From Helicobacteraceae bacterium (GTDB lineage Bacteria; Campylobacterota; Campylobacteria; Campylobacterales; Sulfurimonadaceae): a stretch of 60,858 bases of DNA. Within the stretch, counting starts at the first letter, position 1. Each line of letters begins with the position of its first letter. Shown piece after piece: positions 8,135 to 16,248 of the stretch. Where the stretch lies: the NCBI GenBank assembly GCA_027063225.1, contig JAMOSG010000008.1, forward strand, positions 1 through 60,858. Reading direction: 5' to 3'. A program made the position numbers and the translations under genes. Below the pieces are notes generated by a model. That model saw only the letters and a list, made by a program, of their open reading frames with translations, had not been told where the DNA came from and searched no databases.

Positions 8135-10813
8135 ATGCAACCATATAATCTAACAAAAGAGCAGCTTTTTGAGCAGTTTAAAACATCACCAGAGGGTTTA
8201 ACTTCAGATGAGGTTTTAAAAAGGGAAAAAGAGTTTGGTAAAAATATTATTGAGTCTAAAAAAAAGAAAAATTATGTTAAAGAGTATCTTAAACAGTATA
8301 TCGAATTTTTTCCTATCTTATTGGAGGTTGCTGGTGTTTTAGCATTTATTGCCAATTACTATCAACCCAATGAGGGGAATAATATTTTAGGATACGCCAT
8401 TTTTGTTGCAGTGTTTATCAATGCAACTTTTACTTTTTGGCAAAATTTTAAAGCAGATAAAGCGATGGATGCACTCTTAAAGCTAATGCCAACCTTTGTA
8501 AAGGTAAAACGTAATGGCAAAGTAGAAGAGGTAGATGCATCTGAACTTGTTCCAGGAGATATTATTGTTTTAGAAGAGGGTGATAAAATTGCAGCAGATG
8601 CGGTACTTCTTGAAGTAAATGAACTCTATATCAATACATCCTCGTTAGATGGAGAGTCAAAGCCATCAAAAAGGGAGTTACAAAACTCCCATGCAAAACG
8701 TGCCATAGATGCAAAAAATATGGTTTATGCTGGAACAAGTGTAGTCAATGGAAGTGCAGAAGCAGTTGTAGTTGCAACAGCAATGGCAACAGAGTTTGGA
8801 AAAATAGCAACACTTACAAATAATATAGAAAAAGGTTTAACACCTCTTGAGAAAGAGGTTATAAATATGACAAAAATTTTAACAGTTTTAGCACTTCTTG
8901 CTGGAGTTGTATTTTTTGCACTTGGGTATTTTTCTGGAAAAGGTGTTTTAATAGCTGCTATTTTTGCTCTTTCTTTAATTGTAGCAAATGTACCAGAGGG
9001 ACTTTTACCAACTATTACCCTTTCACTCTCTTTAGCTTCTCAACGTATGGCAAAAAGAAATGCACTTATTAAAAACTTAGCTTCTGTTCAAACTCTTGGG
9101 AGTGTAACAACAATTTGTACAGACAAAACAGGAACACTTACAAAAAATGAGATGACACTCAAAGAACTTTACTTAACAAATGGTGAGCATATTGTTGTAG
9201 ATGGGATTGGGTATGAACCAAAAGGGGAGTTTCACTTTCAAACAAATTTAGTAAATTCAAAGAACTATTTGCAACAACTTTTAGAGTCAGCTTTTTTTAA
9301 TTCACGTGCAACTATTGAAGATGGAAAAATTATAGGAGATCCTACAGAGTTAGCACTTGTTGTTGGAGCTAAAAAGTTTGGGCTAGAGGAGAGTTTTTCT
9401 AAAATAAAAGAGAATCCTTTTAGTAGTGAAAGAAAAATGATGTCCTCTTTTGGGGAGTATAAAGGGGAAAAACTTCTTTATGTCAAAGGTGCTCCAGAGG
9501 TTATTTTTGAAAAAACAGTCTATTTTCAAGATGAAACAGAGGTAAAAGAGTTTGACTCAAAAGCAAAAGAGAGAATTACGCAAAAACTTTTGGAGTTTCA
9601 AAAAAAAGCATATAGAGTGTTAGCAATTGCTCGCAACTCTGAAGATAAAGAGGATCATTTAACTCTTTTAGGATTAGTAGCCATTATGGATATTCCTCGT
9701 TCTGAGGTTCAAGAAGCTCTCTCTAAATGTTACACAGCGGGTATTCGTACTATGATGATAACAGGTGATAATGCAATTACTGCAGCAGCGATTGCAAAAG
9801 AGATAGGGCTTCGTTATGATGATGTTTTAACAGGAAATGATGTTGCAAAACTTTCAGAGGAGCAACTCCAAGAGATGCTACAAGAAAAAACATATATCTT
9901 TGCAAGAATGGCAAGCAACCAAAAGTTAAAAATTGCAGATGCTTTACAAAAAAATGGGGAGGTTGTTGCAATGACGGGTGATGGAGTAAATGATGCACCA
10001 TCACTTAAAAAAGCAGATATTGGAATCTCTATGGGAAGTGGAACAGATGTTGCCAAAGAATCAAGTGATATGATTTTACTTGATGATAATTTTAACTCTA
10101 TTGTTTCAGCCATAGAGGAGGGAAGAACAGTCTATTTTAATATTAAAAAATTTGTAACATATATCCTCTCCTCAAATGTTCCAGAGATTGTTCCTTATGT
10201 GATGTCTTTTTTCTTCAAAATTCCAAATCCACTCTCCGTTATTCAGATTTTATCGATAGATTTAGGCTCAGATATGCTACCAGGATTAGCACTAGGAAGT
10301 GAAAAACCTGAAAAAAATATTATGAAAAGAAAACCTGTTGCTAAAGATGAAAAAATCTTAGATTGGGAAGTTTTTAAAAGGGGTTATTTTTTTATTGGGG
10401 TGATTGAAGCGAGTGCTGCTATGTTTGCTTTTATTACATTTTTGCTCTCTCATGGTTGGCAATATGGGGAGGTAGATTTAGCCGATAAAACTTTTCAAGC
10501 TCAAGCGATGACAATGACACTTCTAGGTGCAGTCACTTCTCAGATGGCAAATATGTGGACAATGAGAAGTTGGGATTTTAATATTTGGACTTTGAGTTGG
10601 AACTCAAACAAGATGTTACTTTTTGCATTTGGTGCAGTCTCTTTATGGATCTGGGCACTTTTAAATGTAGAAGCGGTGCAAATGGTATTTAATACTGCAC
10701 ATATTCCACTGAGTGATTTATGGATCCTTTTACCATTTCCTTTTGCAATTCTTATACTGCATGAAACATATAAATATTTTCGTTTAAAAAACCTAGATAT
10801 AGGTTCAGTTTAG
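8135..10813 (+). CDS. P2-type cation-transporting ATPase
   Basis: An 892-residue P-type ATPase in the inner membrane. An N-terminal cation-ATPase domain (residues 1-70) precedes the M1/M2 hairpin. The A-domain loop reads DGES at residue 172 where TGES is usual. M4 carries VPEGLLPT around residue 286, and the phosphorylation motif is DKTGTLT with Asp330. MMITGDN and MTGDGVNDAP follow. M6 reads IDLGSDMLPGLALGSE, which resembles the Na,K-ATPase (type IIC) M6 more than the Ca pump. The transported ion cannot be fixed from sequence; Na+, K+, H+ or Ca2+ remain possible. The gene follows the stress-like protein with a two-base gap and ends before a strong hairpin at 10843-10880. Confidence 0.9.
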   Translation: MQPYNLTKEQLFEQFKTSPEGLTSDEVLKREKEFGKNIIESKKKKNYVKEYLKQYIEFFPILLEVAGVLAFIANYYQPNEGNNILGYAIFVAVFINATFTFWQNFKADKAMDALLKLMPTFVKVKRNGKVEEVDASELVPGDIIVLEEGDKIAADAVLLEVNELYINTSSLDGESKPSKRELQNSHAKRAIDAKNMVYAGTSVVNGSAEAVVVATAMATEFGKIATLTNNIEKGLTPLEKEVINMTKILTVLALLAGVVFFALGYFSGKGVLIAAIFALSLIVANVPEGLLPTITLSLSLASQRMAKRNALIKNLASVQTLGSVTTICTDKTGTLTKNEMTLKELYLTNGEHIVVDGIGYEPKGEFHFQTNLVNSKNYLQQLLESAFFNSRATIEDGKIIGDPTELALVVGAKKFGLEESFSKIKENPFSSERKMMSSFGEYKGEKLLYVKGAPEVIFEKTVYFQDETEVKEFDSKAKERITQKLLEFQKKAYRVLAIARNSEDKEDHLTLLGLVAIMDIPRSEVQEALSKCYTAGIRTMMITGDNAITAAAIAKEIGLRYDDVLTGNDVAKLSEEQLQEMLQEKTYIFARMASNQKLKIADALQKNGEVVAMTGDGVNDAPSLKKADIGISMGSGTDVAKESSDMILLDDNFNSIVSAIEEGRTVYFNIKKFVTYILSSNVPEIVPYVMSFFFKIPNPLSVIQILSIDLGSDMLPGLALGSEKPEKNIMKRKPVAKDEKILDWEVFKRGYFFIGVIEASAAMFAFITFLLSHGWQYGEVDLADKTFQAQAMTMTLLGAVTSQMANMWTMRSWDFNIWTLSWNSNKMLLFAFGAVSLWIWALLNVEAVQMVFNTAHIPLSDLWILLPFPFAILILHETYKYFRLKNLDIGSV

Positions 10814-10842
10814 TTATAAGATAAACTTCTTTTTCCTCTTTT

Positions 10843-10880
10843 AAAATAGTGTTGCAAATAGTGACAAGCAGCACTATTTT
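10843..10880 (+). terminator. Hairpin terminator after the cation ATPase
   Basis: Arms AAAATAGTGTTGC (10843-10855) and GCAGCACTATTTT (10868-10880) pair over 12 of 13 positions, the remaining one being a T-G wobble, around a 12-base loop. The right arm ends in TTTT. It lies 30 bases after the ATPase stop and likely insulates it from the nuo operon. Confidence 0.65.
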
Positions 10881-10916
10881 ACCCCTTTCATAATATAGTT
10901 TTAATAGACAATTGGT

Positions 10917-10922
10917 TATAGT
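10917..10922 (+). promoter_or_regulatory. Candidate -10 box for the nuo operon
   Basis: TATAGT in GGTTATAGTGC is one of several plausible -10 boxes in the 210-base spacer; TATATT at 10969-10974 is another. No clear -35 is seen. If used, it would place the hairpin at 10936-10963 inside the 5' leader. Confidence 0.25.
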
Positions 10923-10935
10923 GCAAGTAACTGTT

Positions 10936-10963
10936 TTTTCTGTAATTCTTCGGAATTAGAAAA
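10936..10963 (+). promoter_or_regulatory. cUUCGg tetraloop hairpin in the nuo leader region
   Basis: TTTTC, a two-base bulge, then TAATTC-TTCG-GAATTA and GAAAA form an 11-pair stem capped by the very stable C(UUCG)G tetraloop. No T-run follows on the plus strand, so it does not look like a terminator. It lies 60 bases upstream of the nuoA ATG and may stabilise or regulate the long nuo transcript. Confidence 0.5.
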
Positions 10964-11023
10964 CAAATTATATTAAGAGGTTACTTTTTTTTGGGGTAAT
11001 CTTGAAATGAAAAGGTAGATTAT

Positions 11024-11413
11024 ATGGAGCATATTGCTACAGCAAATCCGTATTTTGGGGTATTTGTTCTATTTGTTTTAACATTTGGTGCATTTACAGC
11101 TACAACGATTATCGCTCGTTGGGCAAGTCGTGCATTAGCAGCTAAGGATAGTGAAAAGATTAAACTATCTGTTTATGAGTGTGGACCTGAAGTTACGAAA
11201 CAACCAAATAGGGTTTCACCACAGTTTTATCTTTTTGCTTTACTGTTTTTACTGTTTGATGTAGAGATTGTTTTCATGTTCCCTTGGGCAGTTGATTTTA
11301 AAGTGCTTGGGTGGTTCGGTTTTGTTGAGATGATGATGTTTATTATCCTTTTAACAATTGGTTTTGTTTACGCATGGAAAAAAGGAGCGCTAGAATGGCA
11401 CAACATAAAGTAA
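11024..11413 (+). CDS. nuoA: NADH-quinone oxidoreductase subunit A
   Basis: Small membrane subunit of complex I, 129 residues with three predicted membrane helices. The conserved loop CGPE near residue 50 and the [14 protein letters not shown] segment near residue 80 are diagnostic. An AAAAGG ribosome site precedes the ATG. It is the first gene of the nuo cluster and overlaps nuoB by 19 bases. Confidence 0.96.
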   Translation: MEHIATANPYFGVFVLFVLTFGAFTATTIIARWASRALAAKDSEKIKLSVYECGPEVTKQPNRVSPQFYLFALLFLLFDVEIVFMFPWAVDFKVLGWFGFVEMMMFIILLTIGFVYAWKKGALEWHNIK

Positions 11414-11904
11414 ATTATACACAAGATGGTGGACTTCCTGTTGCACTTACTTCGATAGATAAAGTAGTAAACTGGGGACGTTCTAACTCACTATGGGCTA
11501 TGACTTACGGTCTTGCTTGTTGTGGTATTGAGATGATGGCAGCTGGTGCTTCAAGATACGATTTTGACCGTTTTGGTACTATCTTTAGAGCATCTCCAAG
11601 ACAATCAGATTTAATGATTGTAGCAGGAACTCTTACTAAAAAACATGCTGAGTTTATTAAGCGTCTTTATGACCAAATGACAGAGCCACGTTGGGTTATC
11701 TCAATGGGAAGTTGTGCAAATACTGGTGGTATGTTTAATACATACGCAACAGTTCAAGGGGTAGATAGAATTATCCCAGTTGATCTATACCTTCCAGGTT
11801 GTGCACCACGTCCAGAAACTCTTCAATATGGCGTAATGTTACTTCAGAAAAAAATTCGTGCTAATCAAGCTAGTAGAGCTCAAAAAGCAAAAAGGTTGAT
11901 GTAA
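11395..11904 (+). CDS. nuoB: NADH-quinone oxidoreductase subunit B
   Basis: Carries cluster N2, the last iron-sulphur centre before quinone. The N2 ligands are visible as ACCGIEMM (two adjacent Cys), GSCANTGG and PGCAPRPE. I place the start at the ATG at 11395, seven codons into the open frame. It has AAAGGAG directly upstream inside nuoA and gives a normal 169-residue subunit. The gene overlaps the end of nuoA, so translation is probably coupled. Confidence 0.96.
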   Translation: MAQHKVNYTQDGGLPVALTSIDKVVNWGRSNSLWAMTYGLACCGIEMMAAGASRYDFDRFGTIFRASPRQSDLMIVAGTLTKKHAEFIKRLYDQMTEPRWVISMGSCANTGGMFNTYATVQGVDRIIPVDLYLPGCAPRPETLQYGVMLLQKKIRANQASRAQKAKRLM

Positions 11905-11905
11905 T

Positions 11906-12712
11906 ATGAGAGCATATACACCTAAAAACGATGTACAGAAAAAAGCGTATTATACAGATAGATACTATGTAGCTCCACAAGTACCAAAAGAGAAAGTGGA
12001 AAATGATGAAGTATTTGCTGCAGACTTAGAAGCGATTAAAGCGAAGTTTGAAGTAAAAGAAGCTTATATCCAAGTTGAACAACTTGTAATCTACATTAAT
12101 CCACACGATATTTATGGTGTGTTAGAACTTATGAGAGATGAGTTAGAATATACTCAACTTTCTGAGATGAGTGCGATTGACTGGTTAGCAAAAGATGGAA
12201 CTTTTGAGATTTTCTATCAAATGCTTTCTATGACAAAACGTAAACGTATTCGTGTGAAATACTTTATTAAAGAGGGTGAAGCAGTAGATAGCGTTGAAAA
12301 ACTTTTCCGTAGTGCTGATTGGGCAGAGCGTGAGATGTTTGATATGTTTGGTATCGAAGCAAATGGTCACCCATTTATGAAGCGTATTTTAATGCCTTAT
12401 GATTGGCAAGGTTTCCCTCTACGTAAATCTTATCCACTTCAAGGTGATGAGTTTGCAGCGTGGTATGAGGTAGATAAAATCTATGGTAAAGAAGCTCGTG
12501 ATTTAATTGGTCCAGAGATTCGTGATACTGCAAGAGTAGATCGTTACGATAGTGAACGTTTTGCACGTCTTGGACATGAGGTTCCAAAAGGTACTGAGAT
12601 TACTGGTGATGAGCCTAAAAATGAGCAACCATACCAAGAAGAGGGTGGCGTGTTCTTAGTTAAAAAATTCAACAAAGAGTCATCAAAAGTTATTGATGAT
12701 CCTCAAAGATAA
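11906..12712 (+). CDS. nuoC: NADH-quinone oxidoreductase subunit C
   Basis: Peripheral-arm subunit of 268 residues. The family core EREMFDMFGIEANGHPFMKR and the following GFPLRKSYP lie around residues 140-180. It is not fused to NuoD, unlike in E. coli. About 50 poorly conserved residues precede the core and a charged tail follows it. The ATG is one base after the nuoB stop. Confidence 0.95.
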   Translation: MRAYTPKNDVQKKAYYTDRYYVAPQVPKEKVENDEVFAADLEAIKAKFEVKEAYIQVEQLVIYINPHDIYGVLELMRDELEYTQLSEMSAIDWLAKDGTFEIFYQMLSMTKRKRIRVKYFIKEGEAVDSVEKLFRSADWAEREMFDMFGIEANGHPFMKRILMPYDWQGFPLRKSYPLQGDEFAAWYEVDKIYGKEARDLIGPEIRDTARVDRYDSERFARLGHEVPKGTEITGDEPKNEQPYQEEGGVFLVKKFNKESSKVIDDPQR

Positions 12713-12724
12713 GGTGGTAGAAGT

Positions 12725-13966
12725 ATGGCACAAGTAACAAATAGATTAACACCATTTTTTGAAAACATCACTTTTGATAGAGAAGATAATGAAGTTATTT
12801 TAAACTTTGGTCCTCAGCACCCTTCGGCGCACGGACAGTTACGTTTAATGCTTCACCTTCAACAAGAGCAAATTGTAAAAGCACATCCAGATGTTGGATA
12901 CCTTCACCGTGGTATGGAGAAGATGGCTGAAAATATGATCTACAACGAGTTTTTACCAACAACAGACCGTATGGATTATATCGCTTCATCTTCAAACAAC
13001 TATGGTTTTGCACTTGCAGTTGAAAAGCTTATTGGTGTTGAAGTTCCACGTCGTGCAAAAGTTATTCGTATGATGCTTTTAGAGATTAACCGTCTTATGT
13101 CTCACCTTTTTTGGCTTGCGACTACTGCACTTGATATTGGTGCGATGACAATCTTCCTTTATGCATTCCGTGAGCGTGAATATTTAATGGACATTATCGA
13201 AGGGTATTGTGGAGCTAGACTTACTCACTCTGCTATTCGTATTGGTGGTGTTCCACTTGATATTCAAGATAGTTTTATTGCACAATTAAAAGATTTCTTA
13301 GGAAAACTTCCACAAAATATTAAAGATTACGAAGATCTACTAGACTCTAACCGTATTTGGCGTATGAGAATGGAAGAGGTTGGTGTAATTCCAACAGATA
13401 TGGCACTCTCTTGGGGTTGTACAGGTCCAATGTTACGTGCTAGTGGTGTTGCTTGGGATATCCGTAAAGAGGAACCATATGAGCTTTATGATGAAGTAGA
13501 GTTTAATGTACCTTACTCAGATAAGGGTGATAACTTTGCACGTTATAGAATCTATATGGAAGAGATGAGAGAGTCTGCAAAAATTCTTTACCAAACAATC
13601 GATATGTATAACGAGTGTGTAAAAAATGGTGAAACTGAACTTATGGCACATGCTCCAAAATATATCTCAGCTCCAAAACTAGATATTATGACTCAAAACT
13701 ACTCTTTAATGCAACACTTTGTACTTGTAACTCAAGGTATGCGTCCACCAGTTGGTGAAGTATATGTTGCAACAGAGTCTCCAAAAGGTGAGTTAGGTTT
13801 CTATATTAACTCTCAAGGTGGTCCATATCCATATAGACTTAAAATGCGTGCACCATCATTCTGGCACACAGGAATTTTAACTGATCTTTTACCGGGTCAC
13901 TATATTCCAGATGTTGTTTCAATTATTGGTACAACAAATATTGTATTTGGTGAGGTAGATAGATAA
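12725..13966 (+). CDS. nuoD: NADH-quinone oxidoreductase subunit D
   Basis: The 49-kDa-type subunit, 413 residues, which forms the quinone cavity together with NuoB and NuoH. Conserved blocks seen: [13 protein letters not shown] near residue 28, [11 protein letters not shown] near 60, and the C-terminal [20 protein letters not shown] ending in DR. A GGTGG ribosome site lies upstream. Its stop overlaps the next ATG (TAATG), coupling it to the NuoE-position gene. Confidence 0.96.
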   Translation: MAQVTNRLTPFFENITFDREDNEVILNFGPQHPSAHGQLRLMLHLQQEQIVKAHPDVGYLHRGMEKMAENMIYNEFLPTTDRMDYIASSSNNYGFALAVEKLIGVEVPRRAKVIRMMLLEINRLMSHLFWLATTALDIGAMTIFLYAFREREYLMDIIEGYCGARLTHSAIRIGGVPLDIQDSFIAQLKDFLGKLPQNIKDYEDLLDSNRIWRMRMEEVGVIPTDMALSWGCTGPMLRASGVAWDIRKEEPYELYDEVEFNVPYSDKGDNFARYRIYMEEMRESAKILYQTIDMYNECVKNGETELMAHAPKYISAPKLDIMTQNYSLMQHFVLVTQGMRPPVGEVYVATESPKGELGFYINSQGGPYPYRLKMRAPSFWHTGILTDLLPGHYIPDVVSIIGTTNIVFGEVDR

Positions 13967-14190
13967 TGAAACGTTACGATTTAAGACATTTAAAAGATAA
14001 TTTTGAGCCAAGAATGAAAGAGATTTTAAATGAGACTCATAAAGAGAATGAGACTTTAATTTTTCTTTTTGAAATAGGTGATTTTTCACCTATTCAGCGT
14101 TCTGCTGATCTTGTAAAAGAGTGTGGGTATGAGCTTTATAACTCACTAAAATTTAACGAAGTCGATTGGACTATCGTAGTTAAAAAATAG
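13966..14190 (+). CDS. Small NuoE-position complex I protein
   Basis: A 74-residue protein occupying the nuoE position, starting in the TAATG overlap with nuoD. It contains one Cys only (ECGYE), so it cannot hold the [2Fe-2S] cluster N1a that NuoE normally binds with four Cys. It is acidic and lacks membrane segments. Helicobacter and Campylobacter have comparable small proteins here (HP1264 / Cj1575c position); equivalence is inferred from position and size. It probably helps dock the replacement electron-input module to NuoG. Confidence 0.75.
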   Translation: MKRYDLRHLKDNFEPRMKEILNETHKENETLIFLFEIGDFSPIQRSADLVKECGYELYNSLKFNEVDWTIVVKK

Positions 14191-14199
14191 GGATCTGAT

Positions 14200-16239
14200 G
14201 TGAGTAAAGTTTATTTTTCTACTTGGAATGGTGAGTTTATAAACAATATTGGTAAACCTCAAGAAGAGTGGGAAGAATCAGCTTATAATCTACCAGCAAC
14301 ATACGATGATAATCGTGATTCTAAAGCATTTATTGGTTGGGATGGTGTTGCACTTTTTAATGAAGATGTAGATGTAATCCGTTTAGCAATGGAGTATGCT
14401 GCACAATACCAAGAGTATTCTGAAGCGTGTGGAAGATGTGCACCTGGTAGATGGGGTGGACGTATTTTATACGATCTTTTAGATAAAATTGCTCGTGGTG
14501 AGGGTAGCATAGCCGATTTTGATCACTTAAAAGAGATTGCAAAAAGTATGCAAGTAAGCTCTAAATGTGAGATTGGAAAAACTGTTCCAAATCCTATTTT
14601 AGATCTTATGACACATTTTGAAGAGCTTTTTATGGAGTGTATTGATGAGCAAAAGCCATCAAAACATTACAATGAAGAGGTTTCTTATATCGCAAAAATA
14701 ACTGCACCATGTACAGATGCTTGTCCAGCACATGTAGATATTCCAGGTTATATTGAGGGTGTTAGAGATCTTAACTTTGAAGAGTCTTTAAAAGCGACAC
14801 GTCAAACTATGCCACTAGCTCATGTTTGTGGTCGTGTTTGTCCACACCCTTGTGAAGATGCGTGTCGTAGAACAAACCTCGATGAGCCTATCTCTATTAT
14901 GGAGCTTAAGCGTCTTGGAGCTGATTATGAAACTGACCATGGTTTAGGCTTTTTACACCCAGGTAAAGGGAAAAAGAAAAAACCTATTGGTAAAAAAGTT
15001 GCTGTTATTGGTGCAGGACCTGCTGGACTTACAACAGCATACTATTTAGCTCTTGATGGAATTGACGTAGATGTTTATGAAGAGCTTCCTGTACTTGGTG
15101 GAGAGGTTGCTGTTGGTGTTCCTGAATACCGTATGCCATGGGCAAAATATGAGCAAGATATTGCAGCAGTAAAAGATTTAGGTGTTAATTTTATTTTAAA
15201 TCATAGAGTAACAGCAGATGAGATGCGTGAGTTTGAAAAAACTTATGATGCTATTATGATCGCTTCTGGAACTCGTATCTCTAAAAAAGTTCGTTGTGAA
15301 AATGAGCGTCCAGAGATTCAAGGATATTGGGGAGCAATCGATTTCCTTGACTGGATTAACCTTTATGAGAAGTTTGATATTAAAACACCTAAAGAGGTTC
15401 AAGAACAACAGATGTTACCAACTGACCATGTAGATTTAACTGGTAAAACAGTTGCTTGTGTTGGTGGTGGTTTTACATCTATGGACGTTGTTCGTTGTTC
15501 AATTAGAGCTGGTGCTAAAAAAGTTATTATGCTTTATCGTCGTGATGAAAAAACAATTATTCGTAACACTACTTATGAAGAGTATCATGAAGCAGTTGAA
15601 GAGGGTGTTGAGTTTATGTTCCACTCTGCAGTTGCAAAAATGAATGATGAAAATGATGTTTTAAAATCACTTGACGTAGATAAGTTTGAACTTGTTCCAG
15701 ATCCAGATGGTGGGCGTCCTCAACTTGTAAAAATTGAGGGTGCTACAGAAACTATTGAAGTAGATTATCTTATCCCTGCAGTTTCTCAATCTGCAGATTT
15801 AGATTTTATCCCGCAGGAGTGGGAACTTGAGATGACATCTTGGGCAACACTCAAAACAAATGGGAAAGATTATATGACTTCACGTAAAGGTGTTTTTGCA
15901 TCTGGTGACTGTGAATATGGACCTATGACAATTGTTAATGCTGTTGGTCAAGCAAAACGTGGTGCTTCAGTAATTTCACGTTATGTACAAACAGGTGAGA
16001 TTACACTAACTGATGATGAGATTATGGAAGATCACTTACGTAAAATTAAAGTTTACGATAAAAAAGAGAAAATTACTGGTTGGTTAGCTGGTGTTCCTCG
16101 TCAAAAATCGGAAGTGCTTGATGTAAATATTAGAAAGTACAATAACGATGAAGTAAACTTTGGATTCACACAAGAGCAAGCGATTAGTGAAGCTGAGAGA
16201 TGTATGCGTTGTTATTATATTGCAATGGTAGCGAACTAA
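14200..16239 (+). CDS. NuoF C-terminal domain / GltD-like flavoprotein fusion
   Basis: A 679-residue protein starting at GTG, in the place of nuoF. Residues about 60-145 resemble the C-terminal [4Fe-4S] (N3) domain of NuoF: Cys77, Cys80 and Cys123 fit the ligand pattern, but the third ligand is Gly83 (CGRCAPGR instead of CxxCxPCR). Residues about 165-230 form a GltD/NfnB-type Fer4 domain (Cys171, 175, 210, 214, 218, 222). The rest is a two-dinucleotide oxidoreductase: FAD site GAGPAGL at 271-277, a second VGGGFTSMD site near 425 expected to bind NAD(P), and a C-terminal ERCMRC. The FMN/NADH domain of NuoF is absent. It is probably the electron-input or output flavoprotein of this complex I. 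Donor identity (NAD(P)H, ferredoxin or flavodoxin) cannot be read from sequence. Confidence 0.87.
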   Translation: MSKVYFSTWNGEFINNIGKPQEEWEESAYNLPATYDDNRDSKAFIGWDGVALFNEDVDVIRLAMEYAAQYQEYSEACGRCAPGRWGGRILYDLLDKIARGEGSIADFDHLKEIAKSMQVSSKCEIGKTVPNPILDLMTHFEELFMECIDEQKPSKHYNEEVSYIAKITAPCTDACPAHVDIPGYIEGVRDLNFEESLKATRQTMPLAHVCGRVCPHPCEDACRRTNLDEPISIMELKRLGADYETDHGLGFLHPGKGKKKKPIGKKVAVIGAGPAGLTTAYYLALDGIDVDVYEELPVLGGEVAVGVPEYRMPWAKYEQDIAAVKDLGVNFILNHRVTADEMREFEKTYDAIMIASGTRISKKVRCENERPEIQGYWGAIDFLDWINLYEKFDIKTPKEVQEQQMLPTDHVDLTGKTVACVGGGFTSMDVVRCSIRAGAKKVIMLYRRDEKTIIRNTTYEEYHEAVEEGVEFMFHSAVAKMNDENDVLKSLDVDKFELVPDPDGGRPQLVKIEGATETIEVDYLIPAVSQSADLDFIPQEWELEMTSWATLKTNGKDYMTSRKGVFASGDCEYGPMTIVNAVGQAKRGASVISRYVQTGEITLTDDEIMEDHLRKIKVYDKKEKITGWLAGVPRQKSEVLDVNIRKYNNDEVNFGFTQEQAISEAERCMRCYYIAMVAN

Positions 16240-16248
16240 GGATGGCAG

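Noticed and set aside
10814-11023. tRNA or small RNA gene in the largest spacer
   Set aside because: No cloverleaf or conserved T-loop sequence is visible. The spacer is explained by a terminator, a promoter and a leader hairpin.
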